A stretch of 64,000 bases of DNA from Artocarpus heterophyllus (GCA_025403435.1 CM046343.1:27062742-27126741); one strand, 5' to 3'. Counted from the stretch's first letter, positions 12,765-26,013 are shown. A program made the numbers and translations. Notes: generated by a model from the letters alone, not told the origin.

Positions 12765-12781
12765 TGTCCAGAATGAAGAAA
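12736..12781 (+). repeat. 23 bp tandem duplication that sets the stop codon
   Basis: 'ctctagtgtccaga(t/a)tgaagaa' occurs twice with a 23 bp period, at 12736 and 12759. Because 23 is not a multiple of three, the second copy is read in another frame and supplies the TAG that ends the TraB-like protein (…LKKL*). Confidence 0.9.
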
Positions 12782-14389
12782 GTAAATCCAAGAGAACAAG
12801 CGTATTTCAGTGGTAGTTGTCCCCTTCTTAAAGTTTTTTTATTTTTTTTTTATTTTTCTGACCAAGTAACATATAATTTAAATTTTCTAATGTGTACATA
12901 GGGAGAGTCGAGTCCGCAACAGGATTGATTTGTATTGTTAGTAGGTTTTTGTTACCTATTATGTTTGCTACAGCTTTTTTGAAGAATATATAGCAATCTT
13001 TTACAGAATCTTCTCATCAGTTGTAAACATGAAGTATTAATTTTTAAGGAATTGCTTTTTTATTGATCTTATATTGGAACTTGCTTGTTATGCTCTCCTC
13101 TATACTAGTAAAAAAATGTTAAAAACTATTTTCTATAGCTAAGCTTGTAATTTAAGTGTCAGATCAGTTGTTGACCCGTTGGTGATTCGGCAATATAAAA
13201 ACTTTTGAGAAGACGACTGTCTTTTCCCGTGTTTAGTGGTTGAAACAAGTGAGAGGCCAGAATTCAATAAAACTGACGTTAGAATTTTTGCATGGACGGA
13301 AGAAAAAAATAAAAAAATAAAAATAAATAAATATGGTAGCAAAGAAGATTATCCTTTTTTTTTTTTTGGCTTGAGGGAGTGAGATTTTTTATTTCTCAAA
13401 AAAAAAAATTTACTTCCAAGTGCTTGGAAGTTGATATTAGTGTGTTTGTGAAAGTAGTTTAAACCATTATTTTTGGTTTGAGAAGCATAACATGTAAAAA
13501 CGTTATAATGTAGCTTTTATTATAGCATATAAGAGTTTTAATTGTTCACAGTTTAAACTATTGGTTTAAATTATTCTTTTAAACACCCTTATATCAAATA
13601 CATTTTATAATCTACAAAACGTACATTTTTGGTTTACTCACTAACAAGCTAGCCTAGTTTGTAAGGATGATGTGGATTAAAAGAGAGATCTCAAACTCAA
13701 ATTATGAAAATATATAATATTGTACCAAAAAAACACTCTTTGGTTTTGTTCGGGAAACACATTTAAAAAACAAAATTTAGTTTATTACAGTGTAAAATTC
13801 TCACATGTTATAGTGAAAAGCAAAAGTTTATTATAGTGTAAAGCTCTTATATACTACAATTTTTAAGTTCCAATTGATTTCCCAAACATACTCTTTAACT
13901 TCTGAGGAACCAACAACAACGTCCTCATTACTTAATGCTTGATTTGTAATATTTTCAATTATTGTTTCGATAAACTCTTTTTAAAAAGAAAAAATTTAGA
14001 GTGAAAGTAATACTAATACAAAGAAGGCCTTTATAATCAGCCAGTATCTGCTACTTTGCCGCTAAAAATTTGCCAGTGTCTCTTTGGTCCTTCTTCCCAC
14101 GGTTCATTTTTCATCAAATCATATGAAAATTGTTTCTCTATACGTTTCAGTAAGCCGTGCTTCTGACTGAACTGGTCATGGACCTCATGGTCATATCTAA
14201 TATTTCATTTAGAATCAGAGTGAATTTACAGTCCCACTAGTTGATGTCACAGCAACTCGTAAAACTTCCTTTGTTCAAAATCAGATCACCAACAGTCTGG
14301 TTATGTATGCCATACTGTTCTTCAAACTTCCTATTTTCTATTTTCACCAAAAGTATAATACAACCCATGTTTTCTCCAAGCTTCCTTGT
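12765..14389. other. Convergent intergenic region between TraB-like and PPR genes
   Basis: The region contains the 3' ends of two convergent genes. It is T/A-rich, with poly-T and poly-A tracts near 12840 and 13350-13410. 13735-13895 is a copy of the short MITE-like family (two core motifs 'acagtgtaaaa.tctcacatg' and 'tagtgtaaagctcttata'). No coding exon was seen. Confidence 0.55.
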
Positions 14390-16552
14390 TCAATCAATGC
14401 CTGCCCATTTCCGAAATGCAAGAACATATCGGAGCCGATTTCTTTGGGCCTCGGTTGTAGCTTCAGATGCCTTTAGGTTCCTGTAAAGATTCTTATGAAG
14501 TTTTAGGAACTTAGTTCTGTACATCCCCTTGTCCGTAAACATATTATACTTGTTCATATAATTAATAACCTCCATCACTCTCTCAAAGTAACCGCCTCGA
14601 AGGAAGCTTATTAACAAGTACTCGTACAAATCTCTGTTTACATTAAGAGTTCCACGCTCCATATTCCTCTTCATGTCACCCCACAAGATTGTAATGTCCC
14701 GATCCATTCCAAGAGAAGAATACCCACAAACCAGATTAGTGAAAGTTTCCACAGTTGGTTGGATTTTCGTCTCCTGCGTTCTTCTGTATGTCTTCACAGC
14801 ATCCTCAATCATCTTGGCTTTGCAGAAAAAGTAAATGGAAGAATTGAATTCATAAACAATAGAAGGAACCGACTCCTCCTCATTCCTTGTTTCTTGAATA
14901 AAACACTCAACTAGATCTGATTTACCAGTCAAGGTTGATGAATTAATAGAGATGGAATTGTCATTTACTATCTCTGAAAGACATGCGATGACAACCATCT
15001 TGTCAGGTAAATCCATTGCCACACCAGTCTTTCTCATTTTTTTAAGCAAAGCCTTTGCCTCCCTCAACATCTTTCGTTTAAAATATGTCGTCAAGAGTGA
15101 CATATAAGTAGCGCAACCTACGGGAGCCCCAGAGGCTTCCACATCATCCAAAATGTCATGAGCGAATTCTAGCCAACCTAAATGAATGCAAGCTTCAACC
15201 ACATCAGAACACAAATTGGAACCTCTCAAAGGAAATGACTCTTTCTGAATTCGAAGTAAAAGTTTTGACAGCTGACTAACGCTCCCTCCCCTTTTGAATC
15301 CTTTAATGAGTTTTGCCAAAGCCCTATTACTAAGGACAAGTTTCCTGTTCTTAAAGGTCACAAGCTCTTGCTTACTTTCCACTTTTAAAACAGTATCCTT
15401 CTGCAGCAGCTCAGGCTGAATCTGCAACTTCAACCCAGCCTTAAGATTATGAGAGCCAATCGGAATAACAAAAATCTTTTGCAGGTTCTTTTTTTCGCTC
15501 TTAACAGGAAGAGACTCTGCGTACCTGCAAATATCCCATATGAGTTCGGCAGCAGCATCAATATCGTTAAACTTAAAATGCAAGCTAAGCAAACTATCGT
15601 AGAACTGTCAATAATGGCAAACGAACTGAGGTGAAACTTGATCAATATGAACTTTATATTTCTTTAACTCGTCCCTTTGACCATTCATCTCATGAATTTG
15701 GGCAATAACGATGATAGAGTGCGCATCAGCAACAACACCAGTTTGAGGCATCAATTCCATCATCTGTTGACCTTTGAAAGCTAATTTAAACCTCACACAC
15801 GCATCAAGCACAAGATTAAAGAGCGTTGTATCCGGTTTCACCAGCTCTGCACGTTTTCTGTCTTTCACACCTATTCGTTGGAAACTTTCACATATCTGAG
15901 CCAAGAAATTGGATGCAAGGTGCGTCCCAACTTCTGTCTTTACCATATGCACAACAACCAACCCCAGAATATTCATTGAAGGCAACATATCTTTCTCTAA
16001 CATCAATCTAAGAATCTTTGTGGCAGGATTAGGCAATTGCGATCGCGCTAAGGAGAGTGATAGCTTCGTCAAGATATCACTCTGCAGTAGGCCCGATTTC
16101 TCTTTTGAAATTAATAACACTAAATCACATGCTTTTCGTAGGAAGCGAGTTTCAGACGAATATGAAAGTTCTGTTATCAATCTATGCACAAGGAAATCCT
16201 CAGGAAAGCCATACAACTTCTTATAATCAAAAAAGGATTCCCACGCTTCATCCACTTGCTGACACTTCAATTCTCTTTTGAGCTTTTTCAATAGGACCTC
16301 TTGAGAGGAAGCTTCCCAACACAGCCTTTTAGGCTCAGTGCAAAAATGGTGGACGGAAGAGAATCGATCTTGTAGATAAGATACATCTGATACCACAGGC
16401 ATCAGAAAACTTCTAATGAGAATAAACTTTCTATTATAAGTCGATTTTAAGACAGTCTGCTGAATGGTTGAAGAAGCCACATGAAATCCTGATGAAACGT
16501 TTCGCACTAAACAGCGTCGATTCATAACTTCTTTCCACAATAGTAGTGCCAT
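14390..16552 (-). pseudogene. PPR protein gene interrupted by one in-frame TGA
   Basis: Minus-strand reading from ATG at 16552 gives 314 codons to a TGA at 15610-15608. The same frame then continues for about 405 codons to the true stop at 14390, for about 720 positions in total. The N-terminus (MALLLWKEVMNRRCLVRNVSS…) is rich in Arg, Ser and hydrophobic residues with few acids, as in mitochondrial presequences. The body shows P-class PPR helical pairs such as 'DTTLFNLVLDACVRFKLAFKG', 'CATYMSLLTTYFKRKMLREA', and 'TFTNLVCGYSSLGMDRDI'. No DYW or E domain is present. Context: it lies about 2.7 kb downstream of CBL1 on the same strand, as in Arabidopsis, where At4g17616 (PPR) neighbours CBL1 (recalled). 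Both halves look well conserved, so the stop is recent, read through, or a sequencing error. An intron spanning it is less likely because the frame is kept on both sides. If not functional, the gene is a young pseudogene. Confidence 0.75.
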
Positions 16553-18933
16553 GAAGAACGACTAACACGGTCATGGCAAAGAAAGCTAATGTGCTGCTCC
16601 TTTGGAGAACCTAGATAAGAACATCTTTAAAAGTTGCAAACTCATACACCAAAATAACATTCAAAACATTCCTCTTAGCCCACAACTGGTACCTAAGGCT
16701 CAACCCATACATGAGCATACTGTTCCAAAAGAAGTTTCTCCATTTCTTCTTAAGTTCAACTCATGACTAGTCATCTGCAAGCACAGTTCAAGCCAACAAA
16801 AATGTCATAATAGATTTCCGATGCGTGTATGCGTGTCATAATAGATTTCCAATTTCTCCACACACACACATATATCACCAAAACTAATAGGTAAATAAAC
16901 CATAATACTGGTAATAAGCAAAGCTAAAAGTACATTTTATCGGGAATACTTCAAATTTTACCCCTAAAAATTAGAGATTCTCTGACTTGTCCCCCTACAA
17001 TTCAAATTGACACAAAACTCCCATTCGAGCTTCAAAAATTACAACTTTGATACTTCAGTCATCGATAACCAAAAAAAAAATAACGGAAACAAACATGCTA
17101 GGCCCAGTGCAGTTTCTATAAAGTTAACTTGGTAAATCGACACCTAACTTCAAACGAGAATCAACAAGAAATTGATTTCAGCAACCATTTTTAACATTTA
17201 AAAAGGCCAATATAATTACCATTTTTCCGCAATTACCGGCTTAAGAAACAATTGCACAAAACTCCATTTACAGTAAAGTGCATTTGTACATAACAATACA
17301 AAGAAATTCAACGTTTCCAATACACACACACATATATATGTACATAATGGGTACTAAGAGGAGTATGAGCCAAACTCAAATCATAGGAGAATATATAAGA
17401 AAAAAAATTAACAGGAAAAAAGAGAGAGAGAGAGAGAGAGAATAAAAGACAAGATATAACAGGACCTGGACTGATCTCCTCTTAGAAAATCACGGCAAGG
17501 CATTCATCTTACCACTGCAACTCGGCATTTCCTCCTCTTGTTCATTTCTGATTCATATTAGGGAATTTGGGGGTTTAGGGATTTTCGCTCCAAAATCTTA
17601 TTTATTTATTTTTTATAATTTTTATGTTATGCTGAAAGCTCCAAAATCTTATTTCACCTTCCCTTCAAAACAAATCTTCTTTCGCTTTTCATTATTCATC
17701 CAACCATACACGTGAGGATCACGTGCTTGTTCTCCATCAGGACTTTTTTTTTTCTTTTTTTTTTTTTAAAAGGGAAGTGTGGTAACATTTGATGAGCACG
17801 GGTGGAATTTTTATGCAATTGCAAGTTGAGGGGATAAAGTAGGATAAATTTTTATTTTTTTAGGGTTTGAAGTTGAAATTAACTCTTTCTTTTTAGTGAA
17901 AAAATGACCCCAGTTGAAATTGAAAGAAATTATTGCACAAAGATTATTGCAAGCTTAGCTTCCATGTGAACTAGAATCTATTGCCTTCAAAATTACCTTT
18001 CTTCAAAGAAAAAAAAAAAAAAAAAAACCCTATTCATCTTTAAATTTAGGTTGCAATTACTATGCTAGAAAGAGATAATGAGAAGTGATCGCTTTTTTTT
18101 ATCAAATAATGTTTTTACTTACAAAATAAGAGTATGCAATTTGTGTATGTATTTTGTAACTATGGTGGGGTTTGTGACTCTAGTGGTGATGTTTTTCATT
18201 GTATAGGATGGGGTTTTCGTCTCCCGGCTCCCATTATATCAAATTATCCAGCACATTTCTTCCTAATTTTTTTTATAATAATTAAATTATTTTATAATTT
18301 TAAATTTTGACAAACTACTTCATAAATTAAACAGGATATTAATATGTGCCTCCAAATTAATGACGGCTGATAGAATTTAAACAAAAAAAATCCTGAGCTC
18401 ATTGAAAAGAAAACAGCATTTCCTTGTAAATTTTAATATCACTTGTCAATTTACTTGTTAATTCATTCAAAATTTGGTTTTTTTGTTGGGGGGGTGGCTG
18501 CCGCTGGGGGCGGCGTAGACTTAAAAGCTCAACCAAAAATAACCAAAAGTCCAACAATAAATAGAAGTCTTAACATAGTTTTATGAAAATTTAATGCGTC
18601 CAAAAACGCAACAAGCATAAAAGCTCTCTTCAGCTATTAGTATTGACAGTTCTTTTTTCTCTCTCTTGTCATGAATAGAGAGGCTGAAGAAAAACTGAGG
18701 AAAAACTCCGGAAGCTTGGAAGAAAAACGGAATGCAAATCATCTAAAATGCATTCCAAATTCTTTCAAGCCGCCTTATTTTTCCCCCATAAGGGAATTTT
18801 GATGATTTTATACAAAATATTTCACTCTTCGCAAGAATAATGCATTTGACACTATTGACAAAGAGAGGAAAAAAAAAATATTATAAGGGTGGAAACTACC
18901 TTGCCCACGAGCAGAGTGTTGCTAATACAGTTT

Positions 18934-18966
<33 letters not shown>

Positions 18967-19248
18967 CTGACTAGAAACTAATAGGGGAAAAAAAAAATCA
19001 GAAGGTGCTTTACAATTTGACTGAGTGCAGCTAATGTAAACTTCAGCCACAACCTCCAATTAAACAATTTTGGACACCTTTAACATTCATCCCCTTTCCT
19101 TTTCTTTTCTTCTCTACTCTTTCCTCTCTCTGTTTTTCCTCCCCAAATCCACGTTTCATTTCTCACATGTTGGGTCTCAAGATACACAAACACGCAAAAG
19201 ATAAATTTTCCACCCCAACTGCATAAATCTTCCTAAACTATAATAGTC
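16553..19248. other. Intergenic DNA between PPR and CBL1
   Basis: Contains the upstream region of the PPR gene and the 3' flank of CBL1. Features seen are a short duplication of 'tgtcataatagatttcc' at 16805-16855, a GA microsatellite at 17420-17441, poly-A/T runs at 17745-17770, 18007-18027 and 18932-18948, and a G-rich patch at 18487-18520. No further exon was recognised on either strand. Confidence 0.5.
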
Positions 19249-21747
19249 TTATGTCGCAATCTCGTCGACCTCCGAATTAAACACAAAACTTGGAAATGTT
19301 GTTGTAATATCCCTGCAGTTAATTCAAGAAACATGGATTATAATATTGTCCACAGGTTCTAAAATGCTGCCTCTTGCAGATGAGGAAAAAAGTAATGTAT
19401 TGCAAACCTCAAATATGGAAGGGTCATGATCTTCAATAATGACGGATTCTTGGAAACAAAGTTTTTCCATTCGGTTTTGTCTATTTTCCCATCTTCGTTG
19501 ACATCGGCTTCCATGAAAGTCTGACACCAGAAAAATGTATAGCTCTAATTATAAGCAAGAAATGTTTTAAGACATTAAATAATGAGTAGATAACAAGTAA
19601 CAAGAAGTCATTTTAGTATGAACTTTAATTACAAGAAATTTACTCACTTTGTCAAGTATTATTTCAATGGTCTCATCAGCCAGCTTCATTTCGGATTCAC
19701 AAAGAAGTGCAATCAACATTTGCTTGACCTGCACATACAATACAAGAGAGACGCATAAGCAAATACAATCAGACAAAGAAAGATCGAGAGAGAAAGTGCT
19801 GAAAACCTTTTCTTTCCCTCGAAAAAGCATAAAAATGTGCGACTTGTTAAAGTAAATGCATGAGAGAAAAAGAGTGTTTGAAGTACTGACATTTTGAGAA
19901 ATAATTATGAATGCCAAATAATTCAAACCAAACATGTCGAGACGGAGAAAAAGTAACATAATTTACATGCTCATGCTCAACAAGAACATATCAAGATATA
20001 GAAAATGCAACTTAAAGAACACACTAACACACCTCTTGGCGCTCAATAAAGCCTGTATTATCCAAGTCGTAAAGCTTAAATGCAACTGCAATACAATTCA
20101 AAAAATGTCAATCAAAACAACTAAACAATGCCAACACAAGCATATAGAACAATGAACGCAACATAGCAGTCTGCTCTTTGCAGTCAAGTATCCGTCTTTA
20201 CAACTTACAATCAATCTTGTCTTCTTGTGGAGCATTCGGATGAAAGAAATTAAGTGACCTAACGAAGTCACCAAAATCAATGTATCCCTTCTGTTTGACA
20301 TCAAACATATCGAAGATCTGCATATAAAATTACTCAAATTTAAAAATTCATCCCTAAAATTAGAAAGGAAGAAAATCCCCTAAACTCAGACAGGTCAATG
20401 TTGTCAAAAGAAATGATTAAATTACACTCTAAGTTAAAAATTAAAGGAGAAAACCTCAGATATTGCAACAATTCTTTTTTTTTTTTTCATTTTTCGTCAA
20501 GAAGGATGACAGACTAAGTTCAGCGTCTTGAGTAAACTTTTCAGTCAGCTGTGCTTAATCACACAATACTGTTTTGTTTCCTTACTTTTATTTTAGTACG
20601 TCAACCTCATGCACTCACACATTGACAAAACCATCTACAGTTCATTCGTCATCCAACTTTTGATTGTAAAATTAGCTTACCGGAGTGTGGGAATACGAAT
20701 AGTGTAAATACAAGTTACTTGTAAAAATCTAGAGAACAAAAAATTCAACATATACAATATGTTATTTAGACAGTTCCAAGCATTTAAATTGTATCTGTTC
20801 CCAATAGAACCATCTATCAAACATCACACACCAACACAAATATATTGACAAAACACAAAATACAATACCCGATTTGCGAAAAGGTTTTCTTTCTTCCTGT
20901 TTTTGAAAAGAGCCAGCTGAAACTCTTCCTGCATATACAGCAAGAATATTTAGTTAAGAGTTGCATATAACAACTATAAATATCATGCTAGTGCGTACCA
21001 AAGAGAAACATAAATTATAACAATAAAGTTAGTATAATGTATAAAAAAAGCGTATTTTCTAGAACAAGAGCGTCCAGTAAGTTAAATTTGGGGGTTAATT
21101 GTTCAACTCATTTTTAAACAAAGTGCATTTGCAGAGATCTACGAACAACCATACTTGTTACACGGAGCACCAACCACGGAAATAAGAAACTTTAAATTTA
21201 GTTCATGTCTCAACCAGAGAAAATAATCCAAAACCAGAACATCAAGAAAAAGCCAAACAAGGAACAAACTCCTAACATTATGAGGCCATTGCCCCAAGAT
21301 ACCTTGTTTATCAAGCCATCATCAATGACAGAACTGCTGATGCTCTTGTATAGCTCAAACAAGGCTTCAACTTCGCTAACACTAACTGGAGATTAAAAAT
21401 TAACACACAATGAAAACTTTAAATTAACAAGAAGGAGAAGGTCGCAAGACGAACCAACGAGCTAATGAAGAAGAATTACTAATGGGTTCTCAACCAGTCA
21501 AAAATTCTCATCTTTTGCACGAAACCTATTTTATCTACAAGTTCCACAAATAGTATATGAACTTGTGAACGGTTAAAACTATGGCTGGATGTATGTTTAC
21601 TTTAGCCATCAGAAATCAAGCTATTACAAAAACACAACTTGTTCTAATTGAAAGTGAAAACAACTTACATGCCGACTGCGAAGCGAGGACGACCGGGTCC
21701 TCATATCCCGGGAATTGTCTCCTTCCTGTAGACTGAAAACAGCCCAT
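19249..21747 (-). CDS. CBL1: Calcineurin B-like calcium sensor, CBL1 type
   Basis: Eight coding exons on the minus strand: 21669-21747, 21303-21385, 20869-20928, 20209-20317, 20033-20085, 19648-19728, 19408-19520 and 19249-19312. All junctions are GT-AG with the frame kept, giving 213 aa, the length of Arabidopsis CBL1. MGCF at the N-terminus gives Gly2 for myristoylation and Cys3 for S-acylation, which place CBL1/CBL9 at the plasma membrane. EF1 lies near residues 38-57 and is atypical; EF2 is at about 79-91. EF3 ([12 protein letters not shown], 117-128) and EF4 ([12 protein letters not shown], 161-172) are canonical loops. The C-terminal FPSF motif carries Ser201, the site phosphorylated by CIPK partners. 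CBL proteins bind calcium and recruit and activate CIPK kinases acting on ion channels, for example in potassium and nitrate uptake and stress responses. The protein closely resembles both CBL1 and CBL9; the neighbouring PPR gene favours CBL1. No defect was seen. Confidence 0.95.
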
Positions 21748-21750
21748 TTA

Positions 21751-22433
21751 CTGAAGAAGAACAACAACAAGGGGGAGGTGTTGCTCCTAGTATGCTTCAC
21801 TACAATTCATCATCAAAACCATCTTAACCTTGCAATTCAAAATTTGGAATTCAAAAATATATATATATATATCATTGCAAACTAATCAGTTTATAAAAGT
21901 AAACCCATATTCACAAAACGTTGACTTTTTTTTTGGTTTTTTATACGTAAATTGAAGAAAAAATAATAACAATAACAATAATAGTACAGTAATGATTAAA
22001 AAAAATTCCATAAGTTGTCGTTATTCATTGAATAAAGGAACAAGCATAGATATTTTATCGTCCAAACCCTCAAAGGTTTTTTTTTTTTAAGCAAAATAAA
22101 TTATGAATTTACCGGCAAGACAAAAAATAAAATATACATAAAATTATGGAGATCCAACATTAAAGTTCAAAACTTTCCCCTTCAATTTCTCGGCTACCAA
22201 GCAGAAAGTTTTGAGAGGAGAAGAAAAGCATCAAAATTCAATAAAGAAATCAAATTAAAAACCATAGGCCAAAAACAAAACCTTAATTCTGACACATTAT
22301 GGAAGAAATACAAATAAAAAAACTCAATCATTGCCAGAAAAATTTCACTCCCAAGAAATTGATTAACTTGCAATATAAATAAAATAAATTAAAAAAAAAA
22401 GCAACAAAAAGAAACAATGCGAAGAAACTTACG
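21751..22433 (-). other. Probable 5'UTR intron of CBL1
   Basis: On the minus strand a strong donor (ttggtc|gtaagt, exon end 22433) and a pyrimidine-rich acceptor (ttgttcttcttcag, ending 21751) lie 683 bp apart. The acceptor is only three bases before the ATG at 21747. The intervening DNA is AT-rich and lacks ORFs. A 5'UTR intron just before the ATG is plausible for CBL genes. The leader exon would run from about 22434 to about 22645. Confidence 0.7.
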
Positions 22434-22675
22434 ACCAAGAACTTGGCCGGAAAACGGCGTTTTACTTTGCAATTAAGAAGAGAGAGATGTGGCAAAATGA
22501 AAATTTTCTTTGGAGGAGGAAAATCGACGGCTGAGAATGAGTTTGATCAAGAAGCTTACCGAGAATTTGACGCTCAGATTTGTCCAACAGAGACAGAAGC
22601 GAAGTTGGAAAGGGTTTCCAGCGAAGAGGAAATCAAAAGACATGAGGGGACAGAGAGTGAGAGATCGGACGTGCA

Positions 22676-22683
22676 ATAATATA
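22676..22683 (-). promoter_or_regulatory. Candidate TATA box of CBL1
   Basis: Minus-strand TATATTAT in 'ctccctatattattgcacg'. It would place transcription start near 22645, giving a leader exon up to the 22433 donor. No experimental support is available. Confidence 0.35.
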
Positions 22684-22815
22684 GGGAGAGGCGAGTGGAA
22701 TCCACGCGTTGTGAAAGCGAGTGAGGGAGAGGGATGATTTGTTAGGGGTTTTGGCATTTTGGAATATACCCCGAATTGAAAAAAATGATCGAGATTTGTG
22801 AAGCAAAATTACCCC

Positions 22816-22983
22816 TGTTTGGCATTGTGGTGGGAACTACGGTACTTACCATAGACTCAGTTATAAACAGTGTAAAGCTCTTACATGCTACAGTAACAAT
22901 TTAAAAAATTGCTACAGTGTAAAGCTTTCACATGCTACAATAAAAGTGGTTCCCACCATCGGTTCCCACCACCTTCCAAACAC
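22816..22983 (+). mobile_element. Short MITE-like element, well-preserved copy
   Basis: About 168 bp with inverted ends: 'gtttggcattgtggtggg' at left and 'cccaccaccttccaaac' at right. It contains two core motifs 'acagtgtaaagctcttac' and 'cagtgtaaagctttcac'. It belongs to a family present about a dozen times in the window. No coding capacity. The TSD is unclear. Confidence 0.7.
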
Positions 22984-25900
22984 CCCCTACTTGTCGCTAG
23001 AAAAGAAAGAAATTACGAGCCCGTTTGGTTTGATTATTTAAATAAGATATTTGAATAAAAATTTAAAGTTTTATGAGAAAAAATATTATAACAAAATAAT
23101 TCAAACCGTGGTTCAAATATCGAAACAAACAAACCGATAGGGTCATATTAAGGTCTTTGTTTAATTGGGAGTTTCACAAAAATTAGTTCAAACTAACCTT
23201 TTTAGTTAGAATATAGCAAAAAAAATTTATTACATTAAAAGATAAAAATTGTTTCGGTGTAAAACTTTTATATATTGTAGTATTTTAAATTAAAAAGTTA
23301 GTTTTAGTCAACTCTGTCAAACATCTTATAAGATTTTCTTTTATTTTTTGAAAAAAGTTTACACTATCGATAGAGTATATATAATTTTACCTATCAGATT
23401 AACTTTTTAATGGTCTAATTTGTACTTTTCACACTAAAAATTTATAGTGAACGATATAAAACTACTTTCACTTGTAGATTAGACTGTTAATAAAGTTTTT
23501 TTGTGTAAGATTCCTTGGTATCCAGAACTACATTGGGCCCTGATTAGTTCAGAGTCGAGTTAGGTCAGACCTATGTAAAAAAAACTCTTTCAACACCTGT
23601 CTTTCTATCCACAAGGCTTAAACACGAGACCTTATTTAAGGAAAAACAAACCTCTTGCCATTTAATCCCATAAATTGGTGACTATTAATAAAGCTAATTC
23701 AACAATTAAAACATCAATGCTCAACCGCTGGTGATCTAAAATTACCTTTTTCACCAATAAAATTCTCTCATCTTTTAGCCATGCTACTGTGTTTTGTTTG
23801 ATAAAAATTGAGTGGTTGATGACTTTGGAAAAGAAGTAAATCCATTTTTTTTTTAATAAAGAAGTGGGAGTAGTCTTTTGTTCTTCGACCGACCTTTAAA
23901 TCAAATCCAAGGGTTCAAAACTACTTTACTACAGCGGCTTAGATTGATCCAAATGGCTTGTTCTTATTTTGACACCTAATAACTTAGCTTTATCATTTTT
24001 CAAATTTTAGAGAGTCTATATGGTAACAAAGTCATGTACTATATAATATAAGTTTAAACTCATGTAATATATAAAATCAAACTTATAATATATTCCTATA
24101 TATATAATGTTGTGATTTTAATAGTTATATTTCAATTGACACTTTTATTATCGGCTGTTTGATAGAAAATTAATAGTTATAACAAAGAAAATAATTGACT
24201 CTAAAATTATTGATATATATAAGATTAAATTTTTATCATACCACATTATTTATTATTATTTAAAAAAATCAATTGTTATAAAAAAATACTCTGATTAAAA
24301 ATATAACAATTGAAAATGTACCCATTAAATTCAAGTCTTGCTATATTAATATGTTTTTTTAAGTTTCGTTCTTGAAAAAAAAAAAGAATCTATTTTTTTA
24401 TTTCATGTATTTAATGAGACTTTATTTTTAATTTTATCTCAGGATTCGTTTATGTGAGACTTTATTTTCATCCTTAGTATTTAATGAGACTTTATTTTTA
24501 ATTTTATCCTTAGGAATTTGGTGAAGACTTTCCAAAAATAAAAATGATTACAATGCTTCCCAAATAAAAAGCCTAGAATGGTCATAAAAATTAGTTTTTA
24601 CTTGATATGAGTGGTTGAAGAAACATTACTTTAATTTTTAAATGACGTGTCATAATATAATTGGTTAGACACATTTAAGACTCCAAAATTAAAGAAAAGA
24701 TTTGAATTCTTATCTCATAAATTGTTGTTATAATAAAATAAGTTTGAGGAACTGTAACATTAGGTTCAATGAATAAATAAAATATCCAAATCAAGTTCAT
24801 ACTAAAAAAAAAATTATATTTGCAATGCCTCTTAACAAAATCTCTCTACTATTTATACATTAAAAAAATAATATTTTGCTAAAATATGAATATGATTATT
24901 ATTACTTTTAAAAATATAATTACTTCTTCTTTTTGAACTTATTAACACTAAAAAGTGTATAATATAAATGACAAAATTAGCATTACTCTAGTCATGAGTA
25001 TTATCAGTGGTAAAAATTAACATACGTTTTTTTTTAATTACAATACATACATACATACATACATAAAAAAGTGAAGGATTACGCCGTTACGTTTGTTGCC
25101 AGCTCGCACGTTCATAGGACGTAGATCTCAACTAGTATTATGTAGAAGAACCATTTAAATCCTTCAAAAAAAAAAAAACTCATTTTATTGGGAGTAATTA
25201 ATTCTTGTCTTTTTAATGATCACATTTTGGAAAATTGTTTCTTTTTAAGCGTTTTTCTTTTCTGTTTTTATGATGGAGTGGAGGATTCAATTTGGGTGAG
25301 TACTAAAATGGTATTTTGTTTTGATTCGGTTTATTATATGGATAGTTTTTGTTATTAAGTATTTCTACTTGTCAAGGCATTTCTAGGCAAAAGCCACTGT
25401 TCTTTAACGCAATTGTAGCTTTTTTAAGGAAAATAAGATTTTTTTTTTTTTTTAAGAAAAGAGATCGAAAATTTTAATCATGATGTTGAATGTTGAACCC
25501 AAATTACATTCTCATTCTGCATTAGTAATTTTATCCCATTCACTACATGGATGGTGGAATGTTGATGCCATGATTTTTATTTTGAATAATGATAGCATGT
25601 TTTTTCCCCAAAAAACAAAAACAGAAAATAATTAGATGTTTTATCAAATTCAAAGTTTTGGATTTTTTTTTTTAAATGCATTTTACTTGATGTTGTCAAA
25701 AGTTCCCAACCTCCCTCGCTATATAATTCATAAAGTTATATCTATTTTTTAAAAATTAAAAAATATTTTTTAACGAAAATGGAAATTCCAAGATCTAAAA
25801 AAAAAAAAAAATACCAATTTGGTTGTAATAAAATATTTATATTTCTCTTGAAAGGACAAAACATCTATTATTAACAACAAAAAAAAGTTACATTATTATG

Positions 25901-26013
25901 CATACAATTGCATCCCCTTTGCTAGCTCACAATAAATCATGTAACGATAGAGCATGTTTTTTCAATAATTTGTGACTTATGTCAAATTATTAGATTAGTT
26001 GAAATTTGATAGA
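22984..26013. other. AT-rich intergenic DNA with MITE remnant and microsatellite
   Basis: No gene was recognised. 23160-23335 is a diverged member of the short MITE family. 24400-24510 holds an imperfect tandem repeat of 'tatttaatgagactttattt'. An ATAC tetranucleotide run lies at 25043-25065. Long poly-A/T tracts occur near 25441, 25665 and 25797. Much of the interval is featureless AT-rich DNA. Confidence 0.5.

Noticed and set aside
15590..15625. An 18 bp intron (gtttgcc…gacag) removing the PPR stop codon
   Set aside because: It has GT and AG ends and keeps the frame, but plant introns this short are not known; a simple nonsense change is more likely.
22443..22757. ORFs of 75-94 codons on both strands
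   Set aside because: They overlap the CBL1 leader exon and promoter; no recognisable protein.
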